Origin: a virus
Length of the DNA: 64,000 nucleotides
Virus record (IMG/VR): IMGVR_UViG_3300032287_001974
Coordinates: 21,633-85,632 of that record
Direction: 5' to 3' (one strand)
Below the pieces are notes generated by a model that searched no databases, had not been told where the DNA came from, and saw only the letters and a list, made by a program, of their open reading frames with translations. The position numbers and the translations under genes are program-made. How positions within the stretch are numbered: position 1 is the first letter of the stretch; every line of letters starts with the position of its first letter. This document shows, in pieces, positions 39,654 through 47,961 of this stretch.

Positions 39654-40129
39654 TGTGGCCGTTCTCTAAAGGGCCTTCAGACGAAGGCGACGATTCAGAG
39701 CAAGGGGTCGAATACGTCATGGATAAAATTCCACTGACTACACTTTTTCGTTGGTACATGTACGACATGAATGTAGATGAGCCAAACAAGCACACTAAAG
39801 TTTTTGATCTTACTCCAGTAAGCCCAGAGGGTGACGAAAAAGAAAGACAAGAGTCTGAGGCTCGCTCTGACCAGATAGAGCCTCTATTGTCGTTTCTAAA
39901 CTTGTACGCTAATATGAACGCCCGATACATATTTGAAATGCAAAAAGCTGACCTATTAGATGCTCCCGACATGACTGAAGCAAAGCTTAAAAACGAGTCT
40001 GCAACGATTCAAGCATTTTATAGGCAAATCACTTTTGCTGGATTAGTGACTACTTTTTCAAGCGCATTAGAACTCGGGCTGGTTACAATTAACGGCTCGT
40101 ACACAGAGATAGATGAAGGAATCCTATGA
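39653..40129 (+). CDS. Unknown protein downstream of DNA polymerase
   Basis: A 158-residue protein with acidic N-terminus (PSDEGDDSEQGVEYVMD) and helical C-terminal part (YANMNARYIFEMQKADLLD; FYRQITFAGLVTTFSSALEL). ATG 39653 overlaps the polymerase stop; ATG 39635 is an alternative. No family recognised. Confidence 0.55.
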   Translation: MWPFSKGPSDEGDDSEQGVEYVMDKIPLTTLFRWYMYDMNVDEPNKHTKVFDLTPVSPEGDEKERQESEARSDQIEPLLSFLNLYANMNARYIFEMQKADLLDAPDMTEAKLKNESATIQAFYRQITFAGLVTTFSSALELGLVTINGSYTEIDEGIL

Positions 40130-40509
40130 GTAACTCATGGTGGGCTGACAAGCTCGGAAATCAACAAGCACCTGCACAGAGACCGGCAGCACAGCCCTAC
40201 GCAGCTCCCCCAAGCTATCCGTCGCAGACACCGCCGCCAATCGCTCAGGCGACTGCTGAGGGCCACAGGCTTCCAGCTAGCGCTGTGTCGTACGACCGCT
40301 GCCCAAACTGTTCTAGCGGTAACTACGGCAAGATGCCTGGCATGCCTGAAGCTAAGGCACGCTGCTACGACTGCGGATATCCAATTACTCAGTCAGGGTC
40401 TGGCATGCCCGGAATGCACATCCCATCTAACGGTAATACCGAAGCTGCAAAACAAATCAGCACCAGCAATAACTTCAACCCCGGAACTATCATTGATCGG
40501 ATTGGCTAA
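40126..40509 (+). CDS. Zinc-ribbon protein with Pro-rich N-terminus
   Basis: A 127-residue protein: Pro/Ala/Gln-rich first half, then CPNCSSGNYG and CYDCGYPI, giving a four-Cys zinc ribbon. It sits between a polymerase-linked gene and RecA. Likely binds nucleic acid or another protein. Overlaps both neighbours. Confidence 0.65.
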   Translation: MSNSWWADKLGNQQAPAQRPAAQPYAAPPSYPSQTPPPIAQATAEGHRLPASAVSYDRCPNCSSGNYGKMPGMPEAKARCYDCGYPITQSGSGMPGMHIPSNGNTEAAKQISTSNNFNPGTIIDRIG

Positions 40510-41528
40510 TGTCTAAAGCAGTAGAAGCCCTAGCGGCAAAGTTAAATAAAAAACTGGGCGACAACACTATTGTCAGAGCTTCTGAGATTGTACCTATGAC
40601 TCGGTTTACATCCGGCTCACTATCACTCGATATGATTTTGGGCGGAGGCTGGCCAACGAACCAGTGGCATGAAATTATTGGCGAGGCAAGCAACGGTAAG
40701 ACTGCGCTAGCCCTAAAGACTATTGCAGCCAATCAAAAACTTAACCCTGACTTTACTACTATTTGGGTCGCCGCAGAAGAATGGGTGCCCGAGTACGCAG
40801 AGATGTGTGGCGTAGACGCCAGTCGTGTCCACGTGTTTACTAGCAATGTCATGGAGATTGCCTTGAGTGCGGTCCTAGAGTTTGTAGAAACCAAAGAGGT
40901 AGACTGCGTAGTTATTGACTCCCTACCCGCTCTAGTACCTGCTGCGGAAGACGAGAAAGAAATGGACGAGTTCACTGTCGGTCGTGGCGCTATGCTCATG
41001 GGCAAGTTCTTCCGTAAGATGGAGAAGGCTGGTAAGCGTAGCATGCTAGGCGAAGACCGACCATTTATCGGTCTAATCATCAATCAGTTCCGTATGAAGA
41101 TCGGCGTAATGTACGGCGACCCACGCACCACCCCTGGCGGAGAAGCTAAGAACTACTTTTTCTTCACACGCATTGACGTAAAGCGCGATGAGTGGATTGA
41201 GGTCGGTACTGGCCAGGACAAGAAAAAAGTCGGCCAAACTATTAAGTTCCAAACCCGTAAGAACAAGTCATCCCCTCCGGGGCAGTCAGCGTTCGTAGAC
41301 TTCTACTTTGACGACGGTTCGGGCATTGACAAAGGCGAGTACGACTTTGCTAAAGAGATTGTATCCCTAGCCATCATTAACAAGCTAGTTACTCGTGCAG
41401 GTGCTTACTATCGGTACGCTGATCGACAGTGGCAGGGCGCAGACGCGCTGCTTAATTCCATTCGCGAAGAGGTAGATTTGCAGGAGCAGTTAACTACCGA
41501 CGTTATGGGTACACTTAAGCTGGCATAA
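40509..41528 (+). CDS. RecA-like recombinase
   Basis: A 339-residue protein with Walker A GEASNGKT (residues 58-65) after NQWHEIIGEASN, Walker B VDCVVIDSLPALVP, and FIGLIINQFRMKIGV, plus GGEAKNYFFFTR typical of RecA cores. It forms filaments on single-stranded DNA for recombination-dependent replication. Nuclease and resolvase genes follow. Confidence 0.93.
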   Translation: MSKAVEALAAKLNKKLGDNTIVRASEIVPMTRFTSGSLSLDMILGGGWPTNQWHEIIGEASNGKTALALKTIAANQKLNPDFTTIWVAAEEWVPEYAEMCGVDASRVHVFTSNVMEIALSAVLEFVETKEVDCVVIDSLPALVPAAEDEKEMDEFTVGRGAMLMGKFFRKMEKAGKRSMLGEDRPFIGLIINQFRMKIGVMYGDPRTTPGGEAKNYFFFTRIDVKRDEWIEVGTGQDKKKVGQTIKFQTRKNKSSPPGQSAFVDFYFDDGSGIDKGEYDFAKEIVSLAIINKLVTRAGAYYRYADRQWQGADALLNSIREEVDLQEQLTTDVMGTLKLA

Positions 41529-41740
41529 TGCAACGGGCAAAGAGGAACGTACAAGCTGTATGCAACACTTGCGATAGGCCTTTTTATTCTAAAGGGATGT
41601 GTAAAAGATGCTACATGGCATTGTACAGAAGCCAATTAAGCAAACCAAAGCCAGACCGAATCACAAACCGCAATTATGTACCAGAAACTGATGCAGAAGA
41701 CCTCTGGCTATTTGTAAAGAAAGAGTTAAATATTGGCTAA
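41528..41740 (+). CDS. Small zinc-finger protein
   Basis: A 70-residue protein with CNTCDRPFYSKGMCKRCYMAL, two CxxC pairs, resembling HNH-associated or ribosomal-type zinc ribbons, and a helical end. ATG 41528 shares one base with the RecA TAA. Function unknown. Confidence 0.65.
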   Translation: MQRAKRNVQAVCNTCDRPFYSKGMCKRCYMALYRSQLSKPKPDRITNRNYVPETDAEDLWLFVKKELNIG

Positions 41741-42077
41741 GTCAGAGGGGCAAAAACAATCCCTTAAGCACGAGAAAAGACTAGCTAAGGCAGTCGGAGG
41801 TCAGCGTAATGTTGCCTCCGGCGCGTTTTGGTTTCGCAAAGGCGACGTCCGCTCTCAGGACCTGTTGATTGAGCATAAGTGGACGGGTAAGAAGTCGTTT
41901 ACCCTTAAGTCTGACGTCTTAGAGAAGATCACTACCGAGGCCCTTCTTGACAGCCGTACGCCAGTCCTGGGGATTAGCCTAAACAACGTAAACTACGTGG
42001 TCATGGACGAAAATGACTTCTTGACTATTCGCGAATATTTGATAGACTGTTTAGAGGAGCACACCGGAGAGAAGTAG
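41733..42077 (+). CDS. PD-(D/E)XK nuclease-like (Holliday-resolvase fold)
   Basis: A 114-residue protein from TTG 41733. KRLAKAVGGQRNVASGAF WF, KGDVRSQDLLIEHKWT and the conserved Asp plus E-x-K (IEHK) fit the PD-(D/E)XK fold of phage-encoded Holliday junction resolvases/endonucleases. It lies in the recombination cluster between RecA and Cas4-like genes. Overlaps the previous stop by eight bases. Confidence 0.7.
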   Translation: MAKSEGQKQSLKHEKRLAKAVGGQRNVASGAFWFRKGDVRSQDLLIEHKWTGKKSFTLKSDVLEKITTEALLDSRTPVLGISLNNVNYVVMDENDFLTIREYLIDCLEEHTGEK

Positions 42078-42099
42078 GCCCGACTATTTTTGGAGCCAC

Positions 42100-42462
42100 T
42101 TGTCTGACGACGACTTTCAATTCCAGTACTTTCCATGGATGGATGACGCTAAATGCGCCGAGACTGTCCCAGGTACTAAGCCCCCGGTATCTAAGTACGA
42201 TCCAGACATCTGGTTTCCCCCTCGCGATAAGAACTTGTACAAACCTATCGCTGATAAAGCTAAGTCCATTTGCTTTGGTAAAGACGGCAAGGGCGAATGC
42301 CCTGTTCGTATGCAGTGTCTATTGAGCGCAGATGAGCGAGACGAAGTCCACGGCATCTGGGGCGGCATGAGCCACCGCGAGCGCGCTGCCTTAAAACGCA
42401 AGGCTATTAGGCAGGGAACTACCTTAGAAGAGTTGGCAAAAAAGACGAGTAGACAACCGTAA
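42100..42462 (+). CDS. WhiB-family transcription regulator
   Basis: A 120-residue protein starting at TTG with GGAG five bases upstream. It has C19, C58, C67 and C73 for the 4Fe-4S cluster and GIWGGMSHRERAALKRKAI, the WhiB G(V/I)WGG turn and basic tail. WhiB proteins are found in actinobacteria and their phages and alter sigma-factor-driven transcription. The middle Cys spacing is C-x8-C-x5-C instead of the usual C-x2-C-x5-C, so an insertion exists. Confidence 0.93.
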   Translation: MSDDDFQFQYFPWMDDAKCAETVPGTKPPVSKYDPDIWFPPRDKNLYKPIADKAKSICFGKDGKGECPVRMQCLLSADERDEVHGIWGGMSHRERAALKRKAIRQGTTLEELAKKTSRQP

Positions 42463-42498
42463 AATTATGTGCTACGTTCTTACTAAAGGACGGAATAC

Positions 42499-43374
42499 AT
42501 GCCAGATAAAAAACTAAAAAAGATACCAGCCGGCGCACTAAAGAACTTTGTGAGCGCAGGGAAGTCAACTAGCCGAGTGATCGGTAAGGTAGAGCGACAC
42601 GTTCTATCTCAGCCTATCGACAACAGCAGATCATTTGATGGGCTTCACCCATCAGCCATGGTGAGTAAGTACTGGTGCCATCGTGCATCTTATTTCCACC
42701 TACAAGGAAATCACCCAACCGCAGAAGACCGCAACTTTAAGCGCGAGCTTATTTTTGCTCAGGGCCACGCTATCCACGACACGTGGCAAAACTGGTTCCG
42801 AGACATGGGCAAGCTTTACGGTGTGTGGGAGTGTAAGTCGTGCAAGACTCGCGAGTGGAGCACCAGCCCACAGGGTTGCAATTCCTGCGGCACCGAGTTT
42901 TCTATGCGATACAAAGAGGTGCCGGTAGAGCACGCCCCACTTATGGTCACAGGCCACGCAGACGGCTGGCTAAAGGGATTTGACGATGACCTGATGCTAG
43001 AGATTAAGTCAGTCGGCGCAGGTACATTTATGTGGCTAGACAAGAGCACATGGTTTGCTAATGACGGTGATTTTGATAAAACATGGCGAGCACTTAAGTC
43101 GCCATTCGAGTCACACGTGGCCCAGGTGCAGTTGTACATGAAGATTCTAGAGCTATCTGGTCGCACAGACGTGCCACAGGAAGCCGTGCTTATCTACGAG
43201 GCAAAGCCTACGCAGGAAGTAAAAGAGTTTTTTGTGCGCAAGGACGATTGGGCAATTCAGCCGATCATTGACGGCGCACAACTTGTGGTAGACTCATTAT
43301 CCAAGAATGTAGCGCCTGACTGCAATGTCGGTGGAGCGCTAAAGTGCAAACAATGCGAAGGGTTTAACGAATGA
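42499..43374 (+). CDS. Cas4/RecB-like PD-(D/E)XK exonuclease with zinc ribbon
   Basis: A 291-residue nuclease. HPSAMVSKYWCHRASYFHL is the N-terminal Cys region; GHADGWLKG and MLEIKSVG give the D and ExK catalytic residues; CKQC at the end completes Fe-S-type cysteines. An inserted zinc ribbon (CKSCKTREW...CNSCG) lies in the middle. Phage Cas4-like proteins process DNA ends in recombination. Overlaps the next gene by four bases. Confidence 0.82.
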   Translation: MPDKKLKKIPAGALKNFVSAGKSTSRVIGKVERHVLSQPIDNSRSFDGLHPSAMVSKYWCHRASYFHLQGNHPTAEDRNFKRELIFAQGHAIHDTWQNWFRDMGKLYGVWECKSCKTREWSTSPQGCNSCGTEFSMRYKEVPVEHAPLMVTGHADGWLKGFDDDLMLEIKSVGAGTFMWLDKSTWFANDGDFDKTWRALKSPFESHVAQVQLYMKILELSGRTDVPQEAVLIYEAKPTQEVKEFFVRKDDWAIQPIIDGAQLVVDSLSKNVAPDCNVGGALKCKQCEGFNE

Positions 43375-43871
43375 GAGCCGAACTAATCACCAACAGCGTC
43401 AGCAAGTACGTGCTAGACGAGATGGACAAGCAGGGCCTACTGGTCGACCGTGAGGTAGAGCTAGACCGCCCATCCATGCCCGCCGACATCACAGACATTA
43501 ACGACGAAGACTTAATGATTTTGTACACTAGGTTTTCCGCGTACAGCGACTTTGTTAACACCCAGCTGTCGTGCGCAATCGTAGACGAAAAGGACCTAGA
43601 GCGCCAAGTTGACTACGAAGAGTCAATGTCTATGCTTCGCCTACAGGCGAACAACCCTAAGACCACAGTGACCGCGCTAAAGGCAATGGTTGACTCAGAC
43701 GACAAGATCCGCAACTTGAAGCAAGACCACCTGAACAAGTACGCCTACCGCAAGATGCTGGAGACTATGGCAAACAACTGTGAACGTAGCAGTTCCGTGT
43801 GCAGTCGAGAACTGACGCGCCGCACTTCTGGCGACAACTTCAAGACTAGAACGAGGAAGTTCACCATCTAA
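43371..43871 (+). CDS. Conserved helical actinophage protein
   Basis: A 166-residue, mostly helical protein (ELITNSVSKYVLDEMDKQG; LMILYTRFSAYSDFVNTQLS) ending in a basic segment (ELTRRTSGDNFKTRTRKFTI). Sits between an exonuclease and RuvC-like gene, so it may bind DNA in recombination. Function unknown. Confidence 0.6.
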   Translation: MRAELITNSVSKYVLDEMDKQGLLVDREVELDRPSMPADITDINDEDLMILYTRFSAYSDFVNTQLSCAIVDEKDLERQVDYEESMSMLRLQANNPKTTVTALKAMVDSDDKIRNLKQDHLNKYAYRKMLETMANNCERSSSVCSRELTRRTSGDNFKTRTRKFTI

Positions 43872-44458
43872 TGGCTGCTAAGAAGGGGCCAAAAGTATTT
43901 GGCAAGCCACTACCCGCCACAGTAAAGCGCGTAGCAATTGGTATTGACCAGTCATACTCGGGCTTTGGCGTGACCCTAATGGATATGGATTCAGACGCAT
44001 ATCACACCACAGTATTTAAAGGCGAAGGCATTGGCGTAGATCGACTGCTGGATATCCAAGAAAAGCTGTGGGCAATTATTGAAGCGGTAGCCGCCACACC
44101 CTCCGAAGTAAAGGTAGCTATGGAAGGCTACGCCTTCGGATCACAGATGGCAAACATGGCCGGAGAACTGGGGGCAGTTGTAAAACTAACCCTGCACGAT
44201 CTACTATATAAGTACAACGGAAAATACCCGTACATTATTCCCCCAACAGTACTAAAAAAGTATGTCACCGGTAAGGGAAGCGGTGTACAAAAGAACCAGA
44301 TACTGCTCCAGGTGTACAAGAACTGGGGCGTAGAGTTTAACGATGACAACGCCGCTGACTCATACTCCCTCGCACACCTAGTGTCAGGTAAAGGAACACT
44401 TACGCACCAGCGCGAAATTTACCACAACATTCAAGACCCTAAGTACCGCGAAGCATGA
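43871..44458 (+). CDS. RuvC-like Holliday junction resolvase
   Basis: A 195-residue RNase H-fold nuclease. Acidic residues are D26 in AIGIDQSYSGFGV, E in VAMEGYAFGS, and the DDNAADSYSLAHL end motif (two Asp). It cuts four-way junctions made during replication and recombination. The start overlaps the previous TAA by one base. Confidence 0.9.
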   Translation: MAAKKGPKVFGKPLPATVKRVAIGIDQSYSGFGVTLMDMDSDAYHTTVFKGEGIGVDRLLDIQEKLWAIIEAVAATPSEVKVAMEGYAFGSQMANMAGELGAVVKLTLHDLLYKYNGKYPYIIPPTVLKKYVTGKGSGVQKNQILLQVYKNWGVEFNDDNAADSYSLAHLVSGKGTLTHQREIYHNIQDPKYREA

Positions 44459-44538
44459 TCTACGGGTACCAGGAACCAAAACAGTCCCGCTTTACCAGAC
44501 TAAAAAGAAAGATAAGAAGATGGTTGAGATGCTACTAA
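44455..44538 (+). CDS. Tiny basic peptide (uncertain)
   Basis: A 27-residue frame MIYGYQEPKQSRFTRLKR followed by RRWLRCY-type basic residues, starting at ATG 44455 which overlaps the RuvC stop (ATGA). It is short and overlaps the next frame; may be chance. Confidence 0.3.
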   Translation: MIYGYQEPKQSRFTRLKRKIRRWLRCY

Positions 44539-44654
44539 TAGCTATCGCTGTATTGTTTGTACTTGTTTTCCTAGCCGTTGTCACAATAATTGTTTTGCTC
44601 GGCTCCGCTATGCAGCTAGACCTGCACGATATGGACTACAACTACGATGACTAG
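44520..44654 (+). CDS. Small membrane protein
   Basis: A 44-residue frame with one strong hydrophobic helix (IAIAVLFVLVFLAVVTIIVL) and an acidic tail (LHDMDYNYDD). A typical phage small membrane protein; function unknown. Confidence 0.45.
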   Translation: MVEMLLIAIAVLFVLVFLAVVTIIVLLGSAMQLDLHDMDYNYDD

Positions 44655-44802
44655 ATTTATGATCAAGTGCATTGGTGTCGGGGTGCTGTTCGTTGGCCTA
44701 GGGGGTATGGTAATTAATGGGCTAACCCTGACTAATCTAATATTAGACGCCGTAGGTATTGCCTTTATTATTATCGGAAGAGACGCGCCGGATGGGGACT
44801 AA
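44647..44802 (+). CDS. Small membrane protein
   Basis: A 51-residue frame with two hydrophobic segments (IGVGVLFVGLGGMVI; ILDAVGIAFIIIGR). It overlaps the previous gene by eight bases and the next by 11. Function unknown. Confidence 0.45.
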   Translation: MTRFMIKCIGVGVLFVGLGGMVINGLTLTNLILDAVGIAFIIIGRDAPDGD

Positions 44803-44950
44803 CCACTCAGGATGGTGCATGACCAACTACCACAGCACCTGCCCTCACAAGTTCACCGACCACACCTGTGGGTGCCCGTGCCACAGCAATGAGATTCCAG
44901 AAGCCACCCCTACAATCCCAACCCCTAAGAAACCACGAGGTAAAAAATAA
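44792..44950 (+). CDS. Cys/His-rich small protein
   Basis: A 52-residue protein. HSTCPHKFTDHTCGCPCH is rich in Cys and His and should bind zinc; the end is Pro/Lys-rich. A common actinophage type from memory. ATG 44819 is an alternative start with AGGATGG nearby. Function unknown. Confidence 0.55.
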   Translation: MGTNHSGWCMTNYHSTCPHKFTDHTCGCPCHSNEIPEATPTIPTPKKPRGKK

Positions 44951-45285
44951 TGCTAGAAACAGAACGACTAAAGCAAATAGTAATTGATGCCGATTTTGAA
45001 GCCGCGCTCGCCGAACGGTTTAAAGAGGCCGAGGAACTGCTAGTTAAGAAGCACCGAGATTACGGGCCAAAGAACATCAGCCACAGCCCTGGCGGACCAC
45101 TAAATGGGCTACGAGTCCGCATGCACGACAAGCTAGCCCGGATTAACCACCTGTACGACAGCAACGTAGCCCCTGCAAACGAGAGCCTCCGAGACAGCTT
45201 TATCGACATGGCTAACTACGCAATCATCGGGCTAATGGTTCTGGACGAAGTCTGGGAAAAAGAATTCCCACCATTTAAGGCGTAA
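44950..45285 (+). CDS. DUF1599 / Nmad1-like nucleotide modification-associated protein
   Basis: A 111-residue helical protein. KHRDYGPKNISHSPGGPLNG, VRMHDKLARINHLYD and FIDMANYAIIGLMVLDEVW match the DUF1599/Nmad1 domain often found near DNA-base-modification genes in phages and resembling all-alpha NTP pyrophosphatases. Its presence hints at modified nucleotides, but no modification enzyme was identified here. ATG 44950 overlaps the previous stop. Confidence 0.75.
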   Translation: MLETERLKQIVIDADFEAALAERFKEAEELLVKKHRDYGPKNISHSPGGPLNGLRVRMHDKLARINHLYDSNVAPANESLRDSFIDMANYAIIGLMVLDEVWEKEFPPFKA

Positions 45286-45346
45286 ATAAGTATTAACTAC
45301 CTTTATAGTAATAGTATCGGGAGATCCGTATACAAATAGAGGTATT

Positions 45347-45628
45347 ATGTCTGAAACACCAGAAGAGCAATTCCTACGCGTAGGAGCAGGAAGTAACCCA
45401 CAGTCGGTTGCCTCGGCTATTGCGCACGCCATTTATGAGAATGGCACCTGTAAACTACGCGCTGTAGGCGCGGGAGCAGTAAACCAGGCGGTAAAGGCTA
45501 TAGCCATTGCCAGCGGGTACACAGCCCCTCGCGGAATTAGCCTAGTTTGCATCCCAGGCTTCGCATCCGTAGAAAGCAACGGAGACACAATCAGCGCGAT
45601 TGTGTTTAAAGTAAATTCAGTTAGCTAA
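45347..45628 (+). CDS. SpoVS-family protein
   Basis: A 93-residue protein matching stage V sporulation protein S: FLRVGAGSNPQSVASAIAHA, CKLRAVGAGAVNQAVKAIAI, and GISLVCIPGFASVE. SpoVS is an Alba-like small DNA/RNA-binding protein known from spore formers and some other bacteria. In a phage it could alter host development or nucleoid structure. TATAGT at 45304-45309 and AGAGG at 45334-45340 may be its -10 and ribosome site. Confidence 0.9.
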   Translation: MSETPEEQFLRVGAGSNPQSVASAIAHAIYENGTCKLRAVGAGAVNQAVKAIAIASGYTAPRGISLVCIPGFASVESNGDTISAIVFKVNSVS

Positions 45629-45690
45629 GACTAACGGGGCTTACACGCTGTATCGTTGAAGTACTAACCCTTTAGGCCAAAGAGGTAATC

Positions 45691-46008
45691 ATGGACCAAC
45701 CAAAAAGCAAGTTCCCTACCATGGGAACCAGCTCAGCTAACGCTAAGAACGCGTCGGCTGAGGGAACCACAGGCAAGATGATGAAGAAGACCGGTAACGC
45801 TAAGGGTGGAACTGACCCTTACGTACAGGCAAAACCATCTCGTGCCAACGTCAAGGCTACTGGCGGTGCCGCATACGGCATCAAGACCAAAATGCCTTCA
45901 TACGTAGACCCACAGATCGGTGCCACACAGGGCAACGGTCGCCTGTTTACTGCAGCAGTTAACCGCACGAAGCCAAACTTCGAAGCTGGAATGACCAACT
46001 ATAACTAA
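45691..46008 (+). CDS. Basic Gly/Ala/Lys-rich protein
   Basis: A 105-residue protein with low-complexity Ala/Gly/Lys segments (KNASAEGTTGKMMKKTGNAK; SRANVKATGGAAYGIK). Likely disordered. AGAGG lies before the ATG. A terminator follows. Unknown; may be a virion or DNA-binding protein. Confidence 0.5.
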   Translation: MDQPKSKFPTMGTSSANAKNASAEGTTGKMMKKTGNAKGGTDPYVQAKPSRANVKATGGAAYGIKTKMPSYVDPQIGATQGNGRLFTAAVNRTKPNFEAGMTNYN

Positions 46009-46026
46009 ATAGTTTTAAGCAAATAG

Positions 46027-46050
46027 CCCGCCAGAAATGGCGGGTTTTTT
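46027..46050 (+). terminator. Rho-independent terminator
   Basis: Stem CCCGCCA / TGGCGGG with loop GAAA, followed by six T, 18 bases after the previous stop. Confidence 0.9.
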
Positions 46051-46056
46051 GTTGCC

Positions 46057-46085
46057 TTGACAAGATAGAATTATTGCCGGATAAT
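46057..46085 (+). promoter_or_regulatory. Strong sigma70-type promoter
   Basis: TTGACA at 46057-46062 and GATAAT at 46080-46085 with a 17-base spacer, directly after a terminator and about 75 bases before the next coding start. A perfect dyad GTGGCA-TT-TGCCAC (46125-46138) follows in the leader and could be an operator or RNA hairpin. Confidence 0.75.
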
Positions 46086-46157
46086 CGTGTCATAGCGCGA
46101 TAATGCGTGTTACAGTATAACTAAGTGGCATTTGCCACCCTATGAGGAGAGACCATA

Positions 46158-46400
46158 GTGCTACTAGACGAACTAAAGGACCTGGTCAAAAGGTCAGAAC
46201 TACAAGGATGCGTAGTCGGTGTATGGGTAGTCACCCAAGAGCCCGAATTTCAAGAGGTGTTTAGCCTGTTGCGCCACAGGCCCAATTTAAATCTAACCGA
46301 GGCGCTAAACCTAATTAAAAAGTACCAGTCAGATCTACCATTCAAACGAACGTCGTTTGTAATGCACATGAGAGGAAGCTGCACTTGTCCGATAGCTTAG
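46158..46400 (+). CDS. Unknown small protein
   Basis: An 80-residue protein starting at GTG 46158 with AGGAGA upstream. VGVWVVTQEPEFQEVF and LNLTEALNLIKKYQSDL suggest an alpha/beta domain; the end SFVMHMRGSCTCPIA has two Cys. Starts the 46-54 kb operon. Function unknown. Confidence 0.55.
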   Translation: MLLDELKDLVKRSELQGCVVGVWVVTQEPEFQEVFSLLRHRPNLNLTEALNLIKKYQSDLPFKRTSFVMHMRGSCTCPIA

Positions 46401-47395
46401 CCGCCCAATTAAAGGCGTTACTGCAAGAAGATCCATACGCACCATTCCCAATTCGCCAGGCTGAGAAGATGACAATCAAGCCATCTACCACCAAGCCTAG
46501 CAAAAGTAAGAACGGCTGGAAGTTAGCAGCGTTGCTACCCGACACCCAGATTGGTTACCGCGTTTACGAAGACGGTTCGGTAATTGAGTTCCACTCAGAG
46601 CCAGCAATTGATATCGCCCTACAAATTGTTAAGTACGCGAACGAAGAGTTTGGCGTAGACACGATTGTAAACTTGGGCGACACCCTTGACCTACCGGCGC
46701 AGAGCCGCCACCACCAGGAGATCGCGTTTCAGAACTCGACTAACTTGGCAATCCAGCGTGCGTACGAGTACCTAGCAGCCCAGCGAGCCACCGCTCCGGA
46801 TGCTCAAATCGTATTTTTGGAGGGAAACCACGATTGCCGTATTTATAAATACTTGTCAGAGAACGCCCCGGCCGTAGCAAACATGCGTCAGGCCGGTACT
46901 ACTTCAAGTGATTGGCCGGTTAACAGCCTACCGCACCTACTGCGCATGGACGAATTAAAAGTAGACTACGCCAGTGGTTACCCGGCCGGCGAGTTCTGGC
47001 TGAACGAGAACCTACGTTGCATCCACGGCGACCGCGTTAATTCCGCAGGTAGCACAGCCATGAAGTACATCAATTCTAACCACCACGTATCCGTAATTTA
47101 CGGGCACATCCACCGTATTGAGATGCTATACCACACGAATCATACAAGCACAGGCCCCGCTAGAAACGCCGCGTTCAGCCCTGGTTGCCTGTGTAGAGTA
47201 GATGGGTCAGTTCCAAGTGTAAAGGGTGGCATCACCCCTAATGAGAAACCAGTCAAGTATTGGGAGAACTGGCAGCAGGGCGTCGGCTTCGCGTGGTATA
47301 AAGACACAGGCGAATTTACCCTTCTGTCAGTCCCAATCCTTGACGATTGGGCAGTATTTATGGGACGCGAGTTTACCGCAAATAATCTTAAATAA
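46385..47395 (+). CDS. Calcineurin-like metallophosphoesterase
   Basis: A 336-residue protein from TTG 46385. Motifs: LLPDTQIGY (D-x-Q in place of D-x-H), GDTLD, EGNHD, HGD and GHIHR, the two-metal phosphoesterase centre. It may cleave phosphodiesters in DNA or nucleotides; the substrate is unknown. It overlaps the previous gene by 16 bases. Confidence 0.88.
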   Translation: MSDSLAAQLKALLQEDPYAPFPIRQAEKMTIKPSTTKPSKSKNGWKLAALLPDTQIGYRVYEDGSVIEFHSEPAIDIALQIVKYANEEFGVDTIVNLGDTLDLPAQSRHHQEIAFQNSTNLAIQRAYEYLAAQRATAPDAQIVFLEGNHDCRIYKYLSENAPAVANMRQAGTTSSDWPVNSLPHLLRMDELKVDYASGYPAGEFWLNENLRCIHGDRVNSAGSTAMKYINSNHHVSVIYGHIHRIEMLYHTNHTSTGPARNAAFSPGCLCRVDGSVPSVKGGITPNEKPVKYWENWQQGVGFAWYKDTGEFTLLSVPILDDWAVFMGREFTANNLK

Positions 47396-47412
47396 CTAAC
47401 TACACTGGACTT

Positions 47413-47940
47413 ATGTCCAATCCAAATCAGAATACCCAGAGCCTAGGTGCAGGTGGCCTTTACGGTACCTACACTAACTACGGTGGTGGCGGTACTCCAG
47501 TTGCGCGTTCTGAGATGGACTTCATGCGCATGGGTGTTGGCCGCGAGCCTAGCGCAGAGTACCCAAACGGTTATCTAGGTACAATTCGTTCACGCCGTGA
47601 CGACCGTGGTCGCCCTAACAGCGTATCTGAACAGGTATTGCAGGGCCTAAAGGTTCGCCAAACCCAGCGTGGTTACCAGCGCGGTGTTCACCGTGGTGAG
47701 CGAATTGATCAGAACGATTACTACCTACCAACAGAACTAAGTGCTGACCGCGGAATCCGCAGACAAATGTCAGCTGCACGCAAGGGCGTGCCAACCCCAA
47801 GATTTGCACCAGTGTTTGCGCTTGCCCCTGCCCCACACCTAGTGAATGACGGCAAGGCAAACATGCGTTCAAATGAGCCGTTTGAGATGAACAAAGTTCG
47901 TCAGTCACAGCTCGCCAACATGAAACCAAACTGGAGGTAA
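47413..47940 (+). CDS. Unknown Gly/Asn-rich protein
   Basis: A 175-residue protein with a Gly-rich start (LGAGGLYGTYTNYGGGGT), a charged middle (IRSRRDDRGRPNSVSEQ; VHRGERIDQNDYYLP) and end SQLANMKPNWR. May be a minor virion protein. Its stop is followed in the same frame by an open frame (see the next entry). Confidence 0.55.
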   Translation: MSNPNQNTQSLGAGGLYGTYTNYGGGGTPVARSEMDFMRMGVGREPSAEYPNGYLGTIRSRRDDRGRPNSVSEQVLQGLKVRQTQRGYQRGVHRGERIDQNDYYLPTELSADRGIRRQMSAARKGVPTPRFAPVFALAPAPHLVNDGKANMRSNEPFEMNKVRQSQLANMKPNWR

Positions 47941-47961
47941 ATAGTCCCAGCATTAGTAGGA

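Noticed and set aside
42434-42465. TTGGCA and TAAAAT before the Cas4-like gene as a promoter
   Set aside because: The spacer is about 21 bases and the match is weak.
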